From Pseudomonadota bacterium (GTDB lineage: Bacteria > Pseudomonadota > Gammaproteobacteria > JAKAQQ01), in contig JAJZYM010000015.1 in assembly GCA_021798115.1 (NCBI GenBank), positions 1 through 43,869 of the forward strand: a DNA stretch of 43,869 nucleotides, given 5' to 3'. Below the pieces are notes generated by a model. It was given only the letters and a program-made list of their open reading frames with translations, was not told the origin of the DNA and did no database searches. The position numbers were made by a program, and so were the translations under genes. Below, piece after piece: positions 36,721 to 43,868 of the stretch. The first letter of the stretch is position 1. Each line of letters starts with the position of its first letter.

Positions 36721-36797
36721 CGGGGCATGGCGCAGGCTGGTAGCGCGCCTGCTTTGGGAGCAGGAGGTCGGGGGTTCGAATCCCTCTGCCCCGACCA
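36721..36797 (+). tRNA. tRNA-Pro (anticodon UGG)
   Basis: Acceptor stem CGGGGCA (36721-36727) pairs with TGCCCCG (36787-36793); discriminator A and encoded CCA at 36795-36797. Anticodon stem CCTGC/GCAGG encloses a 7-nt loop with TGG at 36755-36757. The T-arm has GGTTCGAATCC. It is likely cotranscribed with the tRNA-Arg 5 bp downstream. Confidence 0.97.
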
Positions 36798-36802
36798 CGT
36801 GT

Positions 36803-36879
36803 GCGCCTGTAGCTCAAACGGATAGAGCATCGGCCTTCTAAGCCGGTGGTTGCAGGTTCGAGTCCTGCCAGGCGCGCCA
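36803..36879 (+). tRNA. tRNA-Arg (anticodon UCU)
   Basis: Acceptor stem GCGCCTG (36803-36809) pairs with CAGGCGC (36869-36875); discriminator G, CCA at 36877-36879. Anticodon stem TCGGC/GCCGG (one G-U pair) with anticodon TCT at 36837-36839, reading AGA and AGG. The T-arm has GGTTCGAGTCC. Confidence 0.97.
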
Positions 36880-36917
36880 GCCCTTCAACGATTGCGGATT
36901 CCGCCGCGAGGCCTGCG

Positions 36918-37754
36918 TTGCCCCAGCCGCTCTACCACATCGACGCTTTCGTGGGTGATGCCGCCCGAGGGAATCCCGCCGCGGTGGTTTGGCTCGACGT
37001 CTGGCCGTCGGACTCGCTGCTCCAGGCGATCGCCGAGGAGAACCGTCTTCCCGAAACCGCGTTCCTCGTGGCGGGTTCCGCCCCGGGCCACTACGGCCTT
37101 CGCTGGTTCAGCCCACGGAGCGAGGTTCCGCTCTGCGGTCACGCGACGCTGGCCGCCGCTCATGTGCTTTTCCACGAGCGGGAGCCCCACATAGAGCACC
37201 TCTCCTTCACCACGCGAAGCGGGACTCTGCGGGCCGAACGGCAGGCGGAGGGCATCGCTCTCGATTTTCCCGTCGCCCGTCTCCGTCCGCTTCCTCCGGC
37301 CCCGAGTCTCCGGCCCTGCCTCGGCGGCGAGCCCCGGGCCCTGTACGCCTACGGCGACGACGGATTCCTCCTGCTCGACGATGAGGCGGCCGTGCGCGCC
37401 ACGCGGGTCCCGGAGGAGGCGGTGCTGGCCGCTCTCGGGCTGCGCGGTCTGTGTGTGACCGCCCGGGGAGAGACGGCCGACATCGTCAGCCGCTTCTTTG
37501 CTCCCGCGCTCGGGATCCCGGAAGATCCGGCCACGGGTTCGGCCCACTGCGCGTTGGCCCCCTATTGGGGAGAGCGTCTTGGCCGAAAGCGCCTGCGTGC
37601 GCGCCAGCTCTCGGAACGGGGGGGCGAACTCGAGTGCGTGTGGGAAGGCGAGCGGGTGCGGCTCGTGGGACGAAGCCGCCTTTATCTTCGCGGCACCATC
37701 GAGAGTCCTCTTCCAGGAACGGACTTCCGCGAGACGGGATCGGGAGAAGATTGA
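36918..37754 (+). CDS. PhzF-family isomerase/epimerase
   Basis: A 278-residue PhzF-fold protein made of two similar halves. Features are LYHIDAFVGDAARGNPAAVVWL at the start, NRLPETAFLV with the catalytic Glu, FSPRSEVPLCGHATLAAAHVL and EDPATGSAHCALAPYW. PhzF proteins isomerise aromatic or amino-acid-like compounds; most members have no known substrate. The start is TTG 36918 with GAGG seven bases upstream; the frame opens earlier but there it overlaps tRNA-Arg. It is the last core gene before the right accessory segment. Confidence 0.9.
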   Translation: MPQPLYHIDAFVGDAARGNPAAVVWLDVWPSDSLLQAIAEENRLPETAFLVAGSAPGHYGLRWFSPRSEVPLCGHATLAAAHVLFHEREPHIEHLSFTTRSGTLRAERQAEGIALDFPVARLRPLPPAPSLRPCLGGEPRALYAYGDDGFLLLDDEAAVRATRVPEEAVLAALGLRGLCVTARGETADIVSRFFAPALGIPEDPATGSAHCALAPYWGERLGRKRLRARQLSERGGELECVWEGERVRLVGRSRLYLRGTIESPLPGTDFRETGSGED

Positions 37755-37838
37755 CCCGCTGCGCGTGCGGCCCTCCGTGCGTGGGTGGGCGGTGCGGGCC
37801 GCGCCCCCCGAGATCGTCCCCCTGTCAACCCAATTCTA

Positions 37839-37874
37839 GAATGTCCCCTTTTCTCCCAAGCTGAATGTCCTCTT
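37839..37874. repeat. direct repeat GAATGTCC(C/T)CTT, possible IS end
   Basis: GAATGTCCCCTT at 37839-37850 and GAATGTCCTCTT at 37863-37874, 24 bp apart. Repeats of this kind occur at the ends of some insertion sequences (IS21-like), which would mark the left edge of the acquired segment. No transposase is attached. The IS assignment is a weak inference. Confidence 0.35.
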
Positions 37875-37915
37875 CACCAACCCGAGTGCCAAAGGTGGTG
37901 GACGCATACAGTCCC

Positions 37916-37943
37916 TTGACTTTGGCCGACGGTTCCATATAAT
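37916..37943 (+). promoter_or_regulatory. sigma-70 promoter of the SAM-II/moxR/metK-like operon
   Basis: TTGACT (37916-37921), 16-bp spacer, TATAAT (37938-37943): five of six and six of six consensus positions. The expected start point at about 37949-37950 coincides with the first base pair of the first SAM-II aptamer, so the riboswitch would occupy the extreme 5' end of the transcript. This is by far the best sigma-70 promoter in the window. Confidence 0.85.
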
Positions 37944-37948
37944 GAAAG

Positions 37949-37999
37949 TGCGCCGACTTGATCTCAGCTTGCGGGCGCGTAACAAATGCAGCTAAAGCG
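37949..37999 (+). ncRNA. SAM-II (SAM-alpha) riboswitch aptamer, copy 1
   Basis: P1 is 6 bp: TGCGCC (37949-37954) with GGCGCG (37974-37979), one G-U pair. The loop (GACTTGATC...) ends in TTGCG (37969-37973), which pairs with TGCAG (37987-37991) to form the H-type pseudoknot P2. The connecting stretch is the A-rich TAACAAA, and CTAAAGCG follows P2. Order, spacing and the conserved AAATG-AGCTAAA stretch match the SAM-II family, which binds SAM inside the pseudoknot. The family is best known from alphaproteobacteria and acts as an off switch. Identified by eye against the remembered consensus. Confidence 0.85.
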
Positions 38000-38040
38000 G
38001 GAGAGTCTCCTGCTTTGGCGAAAGCCGAGCAGGTTTTTTT
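37994..38040 (+). terminator. riboswitch 1 expression platform: antiterminator/terminator
   Basis: The terminator is CCTGCT (38009-38014), TT, GGC, a GAAA tetraloop, GCC, G, AGCAGG (38028-38033) followed by seven T (38034-38040). A competing 10-bp helix pairs AAAGCGGGAG (37994-38003) with CTCCTGCTTT (38007-38016) and would block the terminator's 5' arm. The antiterminator's own 5' arm begins inside the aptamer's 3' edge (CTAAAG), so SAM binding should disfavour it and cause termination. This predicts expression only when SAM is low. Confidence 0.85.
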
Positions 38041-38061
38041 ATGCCCGTGATTCTGCGGGCG

Positions 38062-38113
38062 ATCGCCGATTTAAGCAACAACTTGCGGGCGATTCACAAA
38101 TGCAGCTAAAGCG
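38062..38113 (+). ncRNA. SAM-II (SAM-alpha) riboswitch aptamer, copy 2
   Basis: P1 is ATCGCC (38062-38067) with GGCGAT (38088-38093), six Watson-Crick pairs. The loop starts GATTTAAGC, closer to the family consensus GATTTA than copy 1, and ends TTGCG (38083-38087), which pairs with TGCAG (38101-38105) as P2. CTAAAGCG follows. The P1 bases differ from copy 1 with compensating changes, while P2 and the A-rich joining region are identical. An upstream palindrome GGCGATCGCC (38058-38067) could compete with P1. Confidence 0.88.
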
Positions 38114-38122
38114 TTGGTGGCG

Positions 38123-38172
38123 TCTTCTTCCCCTGAGCGCCGGCCAGCGTCCCGTTGGCCAGGGGAAGGAGA
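38123..38172 (+). promoter_or_regulatory. hairpin sequestering the moxR Shine-Dalgarno
   Basis: TCTTCTTCCCCT (38123-38134) pairs over all 12 positions (one wobble) with AGGGGAAGGAGA (38161-38172). The inner GGCCA (38142-38146) pairs with TGGCC (38156-38160). The ribosome site AGGAG (38167-38171), seven bases before the ATG at 38179, is wholly inside the stem. Translation of the first gene therefore needs this helix opened. It begins nine bases after aptamer 2, so it is the probable second expression platform, though how SAM binding would alter it is not clear from sequence. Confidence 0.7.
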
Positions 38173-38178
38173 CCGCAC

Positions 38179-39612
38179 ATGACCACACCCCCTCCCGTGC
38201 AGCGGCGCCCCCTGTTGCGCGGACTCCATATCTTCGGACTGGATCACCTCGATCCGCTGATTCTGGCGGCGCTCGCGGACGGGCGTCCCCTGTTGCTCAT
38301 CGGCGCCCACGGCACCGCAAAATCCGAGCTGCTCAACCGCCTCGCTCAGGCCCTGTCGCTTTCTCACCGCCACTACAATGCCAGCCTGATCAGCTTTGAC
38401 GATCTGCTGGGTTACCCGGTTCCCAATGCCCGGCGGGACGGCCTCGAGTACCTGCGCACGCCCGCGGACCTGTGGGACGCCGAGTCGGTGTTTCTGGACG
38501 AGATTTCCCGTTGCCGCCCGGAGCATCAGAACAAACTGTTCTCCATCATTCACGAAAGACGGGTGCAGGGACTGCCGCTCGAGCGGCTGCGCTATTGCTG
38601 GTCGGCGATGAACCCGCCGGTCTCGCTGGACGGGGAGGAAGCGGAAGGGGAGATCTACCACGGATCCTTGCCCCTGGATCCGGCGCTCGCCGACCGCTTC
38701 GCCTGGGTGGTCGAGATCCCCGCCTTCGAAGACCTCGAGCCGGAGGCCAGAGCGGAGATCATCGCCCACGGCGGCGAGACGCCCGCCGCCGGGCCCGATC
38801 TGGCCGCTCTGATCGACAGCACACGCGAGAGGTTGCAAGCCACGGATCGGGCGCTCGTCCACTGGATCGAAAAATATGTCAACGGCCTGGTCGCGCCGCT
38901 GTGCGATGCCGGGCTCTCCATGAGCGGCCGGCGCGCCGTCAGCCTGGCGCGCAACATCCGCGCGGTCCACGCCGCCTGTGAAGTCCTCGGCCATGACACG
39001 GCGCCGGGTGATGTCGCCTATCGGGCCCTGAAGTGGAGCCTGCCGCAGCGCGCTCAGGGGCGCGCCGTGCCCGAGCATCGACTGGCCGCCGCGCACCGGG
39101 AGGCGGTCCAGGCGGCGGGCGAACCGCAATCCAGTGTGTGGGCGCGCCTGCGCTCGGAACGAGATCCGGTGAAACGCCTGGCGCTGGCCTTGCGGCACGA
39201 GGCGCTCAACCGCATCGAGCTGAGCCAGCTGGTGGCCGATGTCTGGGCCGGCCTGACGGTGGGCGAGCGTTATGTCCTGGCGCGCAACGTGCTCCCGGCG
39301 CTTACGGAGGATCGGCTCACGGCGGCCGCGCTCGAGATGCTCATGGACCCCATGGGCAAGGTGCTCGGCTTCACCGAAGAGGACCTGCACCGGATCAGCA
39401 TTCCCCGCAGCCGGGCGCACGAGTGGGATCGCCTGTTGGCCGCGATCCAGGGCCTGCGCCGCAGACAGGATCCGGACGGGGTCGCGCTCGGCAACCTGCT
39501 CTATACCCTCTTCGTGGTGGAGGAGGCGCGTTTCGATCCCGAGGCGTTGATCGAACGGGACCGAGAGTGGCGCGCCCTTTTTCGGCCGCGCGCCGACGAG
39601 GCGGCGGCCTGA
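38179..39612 (+). CDS. MoxR-type AAA+ ATPase
   Basis: A 477-residue AAA+ ATPase of the MoxR branch (COG0714-like; RavA is a distant relative). Walker A GAHGTAKS spans residues 42-49 and Walker B VFLDE 104-108; sensor 1 Asn is N145 in SAMNP and the likely Arg finger R173 in LADRF. The C-terminal 250 residues are helical with no second domain I recognise. MoxR ATPases usually remodel or activate a partner with a VWA domain, and the third gene of this operon has one. Its stop overlaps the next start (TGATG). Leucine codons in the first 65 residues (7 CTG, 6 CTC) differ from gltX (2 CTG, 10 CTC in a similar stretch), a sign of transfer. Confidence 0.9.
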   Translation: MTTPPPVQRRPLLRGLHIFGLDHLDPLILAALADGRPLLLIGAHGTAKSELLNRLAQALSLSHRHYNASLISFDDLLGYPVPNARRDGLEYLRTPADLWDAESVFLDEISRCRPEHQNKLFSIIHERRVQGLPLERLRYCWSAMNPPVSLDGEEAEGEIYHGSLPLDPALADRFAWVVEIPAFEDLEPEARAEIIAHGGETPAAGPDLAALIDSTRERLQATDRALVHWIEKYVNGLVAPLCDAGLSMSGRRAVSLARNIRAVHAACEVLGHDTAPGDVAYRALKWSLPQRAQGRAVPEHRLAAAHREAVQAAGEPQSSVWARLRSERDPVKRLALALRHEALNRIELSQLVADVWAGLTVGERYVLARNVLPALTEDRLTAAALEMLMDPMGKVLGFTEEDLHRISIPRSRAHEWDRLLAAIQGLRRRQDPDGVALGNLLYTLFVVEEARFDPEALIERDREWRALFRPRADEAAA

Positions 39613-40274
39613 TGGTCCGGTACGCCGAACGCCCCGTCGGCGGCGCGCTGCACAACATGTCCGCGCCGCCGCGCACGCGGATCGAGGTGCGTCCCCTGCG
39701 GCGCGGCGCGGCTCCGGGGGACGAGAGCGCCTCCCCCGCCCCTCCGGGGGCCGATTCCGGCATGATCCTGCTTGCCACGGTCTCCCTGTCTCATCTGATA
39801 CGCCGCTCTTTCCCGCCGTACCGGGACGTCGGTGCCGACGGCCGGAACCCGGTGTGGGAAGCGTCGGGCACGCCCTGGGAAGGTGCGGCGTCTTGCGCCA
39901 ACCTGCGCCTGTGTGTCCTCGTGGCGCTTTCCGAGCAGGCACTCAACGAATCGCAGCCTCCCGATCTCCGGGCGCTCCGTCGGCTGGCCGGGCTCTCCGT
40001 GGAGGGCTTGGAAGAGGCCTGGCTGGCCCATGCCCGACGTCTGCGGCCGGAGGATCATCGCCTGCCGCCTTTCGGTCTGGTCCGGCCCGTGGATCTCACC
40101 GAGCCGGAAGAGTCTGTGCTGGAGACCTCGACGGCCCGGGCCGTGATCATCGTTTCCCGAAGCGCCGGGTCACTCTTCATCCGCGGACGGGCGCCGGTCC
40201 TGCCGGACTACACCCGGCCGCTCGGTCCCGTCCGTTTGTACGGCTTTGCCGACGGAGGATATTCCCATGACTGA
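39612..40274 (+). CDS. unrecognised operon protein
   Basis: A 220-residue protein I cannot assign. The first 50 residues are basic and Pro/Ala-rich; from about residue 51 a folded part begins (GMILLATVSLSHLIRRSF), with a helical middle (LRALRRLAGLSVEGLEEAWLAHARRL) and a beta-rich end (ARAVIIVSRSAGSLFIRG). No signal peptide, membrane segment, Cys motif or known catalytic motif is seen. It overlaps moxR by TGATG and the metallopeptidase by 8 bp, so it is made in step with both and may be an adaptor between the ATPase and the VWA protein. That role is guesswork. Confidence 0.75.
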   Translation: MVRYAERPVGGALHNMSAPPRTRIEVRPLRRGAAPGDESASPAPPGADSGMILLATVSLSHLIRRSFPPYRDVGADGRNPVWEASGTPWEGAASCANLRLCVLVALSEQALNESQPPDLRALRRLAGLSVEGLEEAWLAHARRLRPEDHRLPPFGLVRPVDLTEPEESVLETSTARAVIIVSRSAGSLFIRGRAPVLPDYTRPLGPVRLYGFADGGYSHD

Positions 40275-41661
40275 AACCGCGACCGGCCTGGACACGGGCG
40301 AGGCGCTCGATCGGGTGCTCATGGAGCGGGTGCTGGACGCCGTGCCGGTGAGCCAGCCCGCCTTCTCGAAGCTGCTGTCCCTCCTCGACATCCGCGCCAG
40401 CCGCAAGATCCCCACGGCCTGCGTGAGCCTCGGCGGGCGCTCGCGTCTTCTGCTCAATCCGGATTTCGTCGCGGCCCATTGCCGGACCGAGGCCGCGCTG
40501 GCGATGCTCGTCATGCACGAACTGCTTCACGTCCTCCTCGGCCACACGCGGCTCTTCCCGCGCGTCACGCCGGCCCACAACATCGCCTTCGATGCGCTGA
40601 TCAACGCCCAACTGTGCCTGCTGTTCCCCGATCCGGGCCACACGGCTCTCTTCCGCGAACTCTACCCCGAGGAGGTCCCGCCCTGGGCTCTCTTGCGCCC
40701 GCCCGCCGACTGGCCGGGGGATCGGGCACGCTGGGTCCTGACGGGCGAGGCCGGCCGTCTCCACCGGGCCTTGTACACCGACACTTCGGTGACCACGGTG
40801 GAGCTGTTCGAGATGATCCGGCGCTACCTGGAGGAGAAGAAGCCGGCGAATGGGGGGTGGGGACGCCTGCTCGGGAGCCATGACGAGAACGGCGCCCGCG
40901 AGGGCGCGTGCGATCCGGACCTCGTACGGGCCCTGCGGGACATCGTGGCCCGCTGGCCGATGCATCGGCGGATAGCGGGTCGCGACGAGGGTGGCGAGGT
41001 CGTGACGGAGCGGCTCCGCCGGATGCAGGCCGGGCGCGAAGCGGTGGCCGTCTTGCGGCGCGCGTTATGGCCGCTTCTGGATCTGAGAACCGACGGGACG
41101 GGCGCGGCACACCGAGCGCCCCTGCCGGCGCCTGCCGTACTGCCCTATCGCACGCGGACCGACCGGCGGGCGGAAGTGCGCTCCCTCCGGGGTCACGAGC
41201 CCTTGTTCTTCGAGGCCCGGGTGCAGCACGAAGAGTGGGTCCGCGGACAGCGGGTCCACGTGTATGTGGATGTGAGCGGCTCCATGGCGGAGGAATTGCC
41301 CCTGATCTACGGTGCCCTGCGGCCGCTCCTGAGTCATCTGCATCCGCGAATCCATCTGTTCAGCACGCGCGTGGAGGACATCGATCCCGTGGCCCTCCGG
41401 CAGGGCCGGACGACGTCGACCGGGGGCACCGACATCGCCTGCGTGACGCAGCACATTTTGGAGCATCGCATCGCGCGGGCCTTGCTCGTCACGGACGGTT
41501 GGGTGGGCGAGGCGCCGGCGGAACATGTCCACCGCCTGCGGCGGCGCCGGGTCCGCCTGGCCTGCGTGATCACCCACGAGGGCGAAGCCGCCTTCGCCGG
41601 AGTGTTGCGCGGCGCGGTTCATCGGCTGCCGCCGTTGGGTGGACAGGGGGAGAACGCATGA
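40267..41661 (+). CDS. DUF2201-type metallopeptidase with VWA-like domain
   Basis: A 464-residue protein with two parts. The N-terminal metallopeptidase-like domain has HELLHVLLGH (residues 84-93), giving the HExxH zinc site with a further His93. The C-terminal VWA-like domain has an intact MIDAS: DVSGS (D335, S337, S339), then STGGTD and LLVTDGW. This matches the DUF2201 (COG3864-like) predicted metal-dependent peptidases, which occur beside MoxR ATPases. Substrate unknown. It overlaps its upstream neighbour by 8 bp and the metK-like gene by ATGA. I infer that the MoxR protein acts on this one through the MIDAS domain. Confidence 0.88.
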   Translation: MTETATGLDTGEALDRVLMERVLDAVPVSQPAFSKLLSLLDIRASRKIPTACVSLGGRSRLLLNPDFVAAHCRTEAALAMLVMHELLHVLLGHTRLFPRVTPAHNIAFDALINAQLCLLFPDPGHTALFRELYPEEVPPWALLRPPADWPGDRARWVLTGEAGRLHRALYTDTSVTTVELFEMIRRYLEEKKPANGGWGRLLGSHDENGAREGACDPDLVRALRDIVARWPMHRRIAGRDEGGEVVTERLRRMQAGREAVAVLRRALWPLLDLRTDGTGAAHRAPLPAPAVLPYRTRTDRRAEVRSLRGHEPLFFEARVQHEEWVRGQRVHVYVDVSGSMAEELPLIYGALRPLLSHLHPRIHLFSTRVEDIDPVALRQGRTTSTGGTDIACVTQHILEHRIARALLVTDGWVGEAPAEHVHRLRRRRVRLACVITHEGEAAFAGVLRGAVHRLPPLGGQGENA

Positions 41662-42806
41662 GCGAGAAACGCATCGAGACGGCGGAGTGCGTGCTGCCGG
41701 GTCATCCCGACAAACTGTGCGACGCCGCGGTGGACGCCGTCGTCGATTTCGTGCGGCGGGGCCGCCGGCCACGGTTCGAAGGCGACGGGGCTGCCCGTGA
41801 AGGCGATCCCGGGGGGCAATGTGGACTCGAGGCCGCGGCCATCTTCGGATCCTTCACCTTGACCGGCCGCCTCGCGGCCCGCGAAGATCTCCTCGACGCG
41901 CTCGACATCGAGTCCCTGGTGCGGGGTGTCTACGCCCGCGCCGGCTACGGCGTGGACGCCGCGGGCGTCCTGTGGCCTCCGCATCCGGAGAGCCTCGCCG
42001 TGACGACGCACTTGTGCCTCGGACCCTTTGCCCAAGGGGAACGAGAGATGCGCCACCTGTCGGACGATCAGGCCATCTGCATCGGTTATGCCAACGATCG
42101 GGAAGAGACCGACCAGCTGCCGCCCGCGCACTGGCTGGCGCGACGGATCGGCCGCCGCCTCCACGACTTGCGCCGGGCGCGGGGCACCGGGCAGGTCGGG
42201 CCGGACGGCAAAGTCGTCGTGAGGGTGGAGACGGACGGCGCGTCCTGGCGTCCGCTCCACGTGTCCATCTCCCTGCACCACCACGAGGGTTCCGATTGGC
42301 TGTTCCTGCGCGAGTTGGCGGAAGAGGCCGTGCTGGCGGCCGGCGCCGGGCGGCCGACGCCCGTCATCGAACTCAACGGGGCCGGCATGTTCGTGGCCGG
42401 CGGTCCCATGGGAGACAACGGACTGTCGGGGAAGAAACTGGTGGTCGACGCCTACGGACCCACGGTTCCCATCGGCGGCGGCGCCTGGTCGGGGAAGGAT
42501 TTCCGCAAGGTGGACCGGCTCGGCGGGTTGTTGGCCCGCCGTCTCGCCCGCGCGGCGATCCGCCGGGGCCTGGGACGCGAGGCGCGGGTGACGCTGGAAT
42601 ACATCCCGGGTTGCGACCGGCCCGTGGGCATCGACCTGGTGGTCGACGGACGCGCCTGGAGCGGAGACGACGCGCTCTCGCGGCTGGGCGATCCGGTGAT
42701 CGACAACCGCAGCGTATGGCAAGCCTTCGTGCTGGCGCCGATCGACCTGCCCGAACTGGCGCGATGGGGACATCAAGTCCCCGGGCTTCCGTGGGAAACG
42801 GACTGA
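41658..42806 (+). CDS. divergent S-adenosylmethionine synthetase (MetK-like)
   Basis: A 382-residue methionine adenosyltransferase-fold protein. Residues matching E. coli MetK catalytic sites: GHPDK (H16, D18), the DDQAICIGYA segment for the GDQG loop, PDGKVVVRV for K165, GGPMGDNGLSGKKLVVD with K259-K260 for R244-K245, and GGGAWSGKDFRKVDR with K280 and D286 for K265 and D271. Only the R244 position changes, conservatively. Other parts (for example the insert GDGAAREGDPGG after residue 40) are unlike the housekeeping enzyme. It probably makes SAM from methionine and ATP. It is the last gene of an operon controlled by SAM-II riboswitches, which fits feedback on its product. Confidence 0.85.
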   Translation: MSEKRIETAECVLPGHPDKLCDAAVDAVVDFVRRGRRPRFEGDGAAREGDPGGQCGLEAAAIFGSFTLTGRLAAREDLLDALDIESLVRGVYARAGYGVDAAGVLWPPHPESLAVTTHLCLGPFAQGEREMRHLSDDQAICIGYANDREETDQLPPAHWLARRIGRRLHDLRRARGTGQVGPDGKVVVRVETDGASWRPLHVSISLHHHEGSDWLFLRELAEEAVLAAGAGRPTPVIELNGAGMFVAGGPMGDNGLSGKKLVVDAYGPTVPIGGGAWSGKDFRKVDRLGGLLARRLARAAIRRGLGREARVTLEYIPGCDRPVGIDLVVDGRAWSGDDALSRLGDPVIDNRSVWQAFVLAPIDLPELARWGHQVPGLPWETD

Positions 42807-43037
42807 GGGGGGTGACGACGATTCGGGCCGATGCCTCGGAGCCGAGGCCGCTTCGTGCTTGGTGTCAGGAATCCCAGAGCAGGGTTCCGAAAGTTCCTCA
42901 AAGTGCGCAACGGATACGGTGGATAGGGCTGCCTGCGCACTCCCCCTGCGAGTCCGAAACGAGCATCGACAACGGCGGGCAAGTGAGGGGCTAGCAGGCT
43001 TGCATCACCGGTGGCCCCCAGTCCCCCTTCATGCGCC
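42807..43037. other. 231-bp gap between the metK-like gene and an IS3 remnant
   Basis: No frame with recognisable similarity and no hairpin with a T tract were found. It should contain the end of the operon transcript. The right edge of the acquired segment may lie here. Confidence 0.45.
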
Positions 43038-43053
43038 GATGCTGAAGTGGTCC

Positions 43054-43744
43054 CTACGCGACGGACCTCTTAGGTGGGTCTGGATCGACGTGTTGCAATC
43101 TCTGCGCATACTCGTTGGGCGACCAATATCCGAGTGATGAGTGCAGACGGACGGGATTGTAAAAACCATGGATGTATTCCGCGATCGCTCGATGCGCCTC
43201 CTGTTTTGTCGCATACGGTTCGGTCGCGTCCTCCGCCTTCAGCGTTGCGAAGAAGCTCTCCGTAACCGCATGATCCCAGCCATCACCCTGGCGACTCATG
43301 CGGGCCACCCTGCCGAGGGCGTCGAGGGCATGGCGAAAATCATCGCGGACGTCCTGACCGCCACGATCGGAGTGAAACAGCGCGCCGCGAGACGGCGTTT
43401 CCTGAGGACCAGCATTGCGCAACGCGTTGAGCACCCGCTCCTCGGGCCTACGATCCGAGAGACTGTAACCAAGCACCCGACGCGTCTTCAAGGCGATGAT
43501 CACCGCCAGGGACAGTCCGCCTTCGCGAGGGACCAGGTCCGTAATGTCGCTCGTCCAGGCCGGCACGGCGGTCTTGACGCCAAAGCGCCTCTCCAGGACG
43601 TGGGGGGCGATGGTGCGCCGAGGGGCGCTCGTCGGTCGTGCGTGGCACGAAACGTCCCTTACGCACGCCGCGTAGGCCGTTCTCGCGCATCACGCGCCGG
43701 ACGCGCTTGACGGCGCTTGCCGTCGTTGACGAACCCCGATCCCT
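43054..43744 (-). pseudogene. IS3-family transposase OrfB, frameshifted
   Basis: The N-terminal part (RRVMRENGLRGVRKGRFVPRTTDE) and the rve integrase part lie in different frames, joined near 43600-43625. The integrase part has the DDE residues in WTSDITDL, HSDRGGQ and AVTESFFATLKAE, followed by YIHGFYNPVRLHSSLGYWSPNEYA. About 60-80 residues of the usual N-terminus are also missing, because the upstream sequence runs straight back into orfA. Confidence 0.8.
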
Positions 43745-43868
43745 CACGGGATAGTCGGACCCAGTTGGCCAGTGTCTTGACCGGGATCTCGAGCTTGCGG
43801 GCCGCCTTTGTCGGCCCGAGGGTCTCCGCCAACGACACGACCTGCGCCTTGTCGTCGGCGGTATATTG
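43730..43868 (-). pseudogene. IS3-family OrfA, truncated
   Basis: Read on the minus strand from the window end: YTADDKAQVVSLAETLG, then KAARKLEIPVKTLANWVRL, the helix-turn-helix of an IS3-type OrfA. The coiled-coil part that should follow is replaced by orfB sequence, so an internal deletion joins the two genes. The start is outside or at the very edge of the window. Confidence 0.65.

Noticed and set aside
36846..36917. N-terminal extension of the PhzF protein
   Set aside because: This part of the frame overlaps tRNA-Arg; TTG 36918 with a ribosome site fits the family start.
37968..38113. Two 30-bp direct repeats that might suggest a CRISPR or an attachment duplication
   Set aside because: Only two copies; both fold as SAM-II pseudoknots with covarying P1 and lie between a promoter and a start codon.
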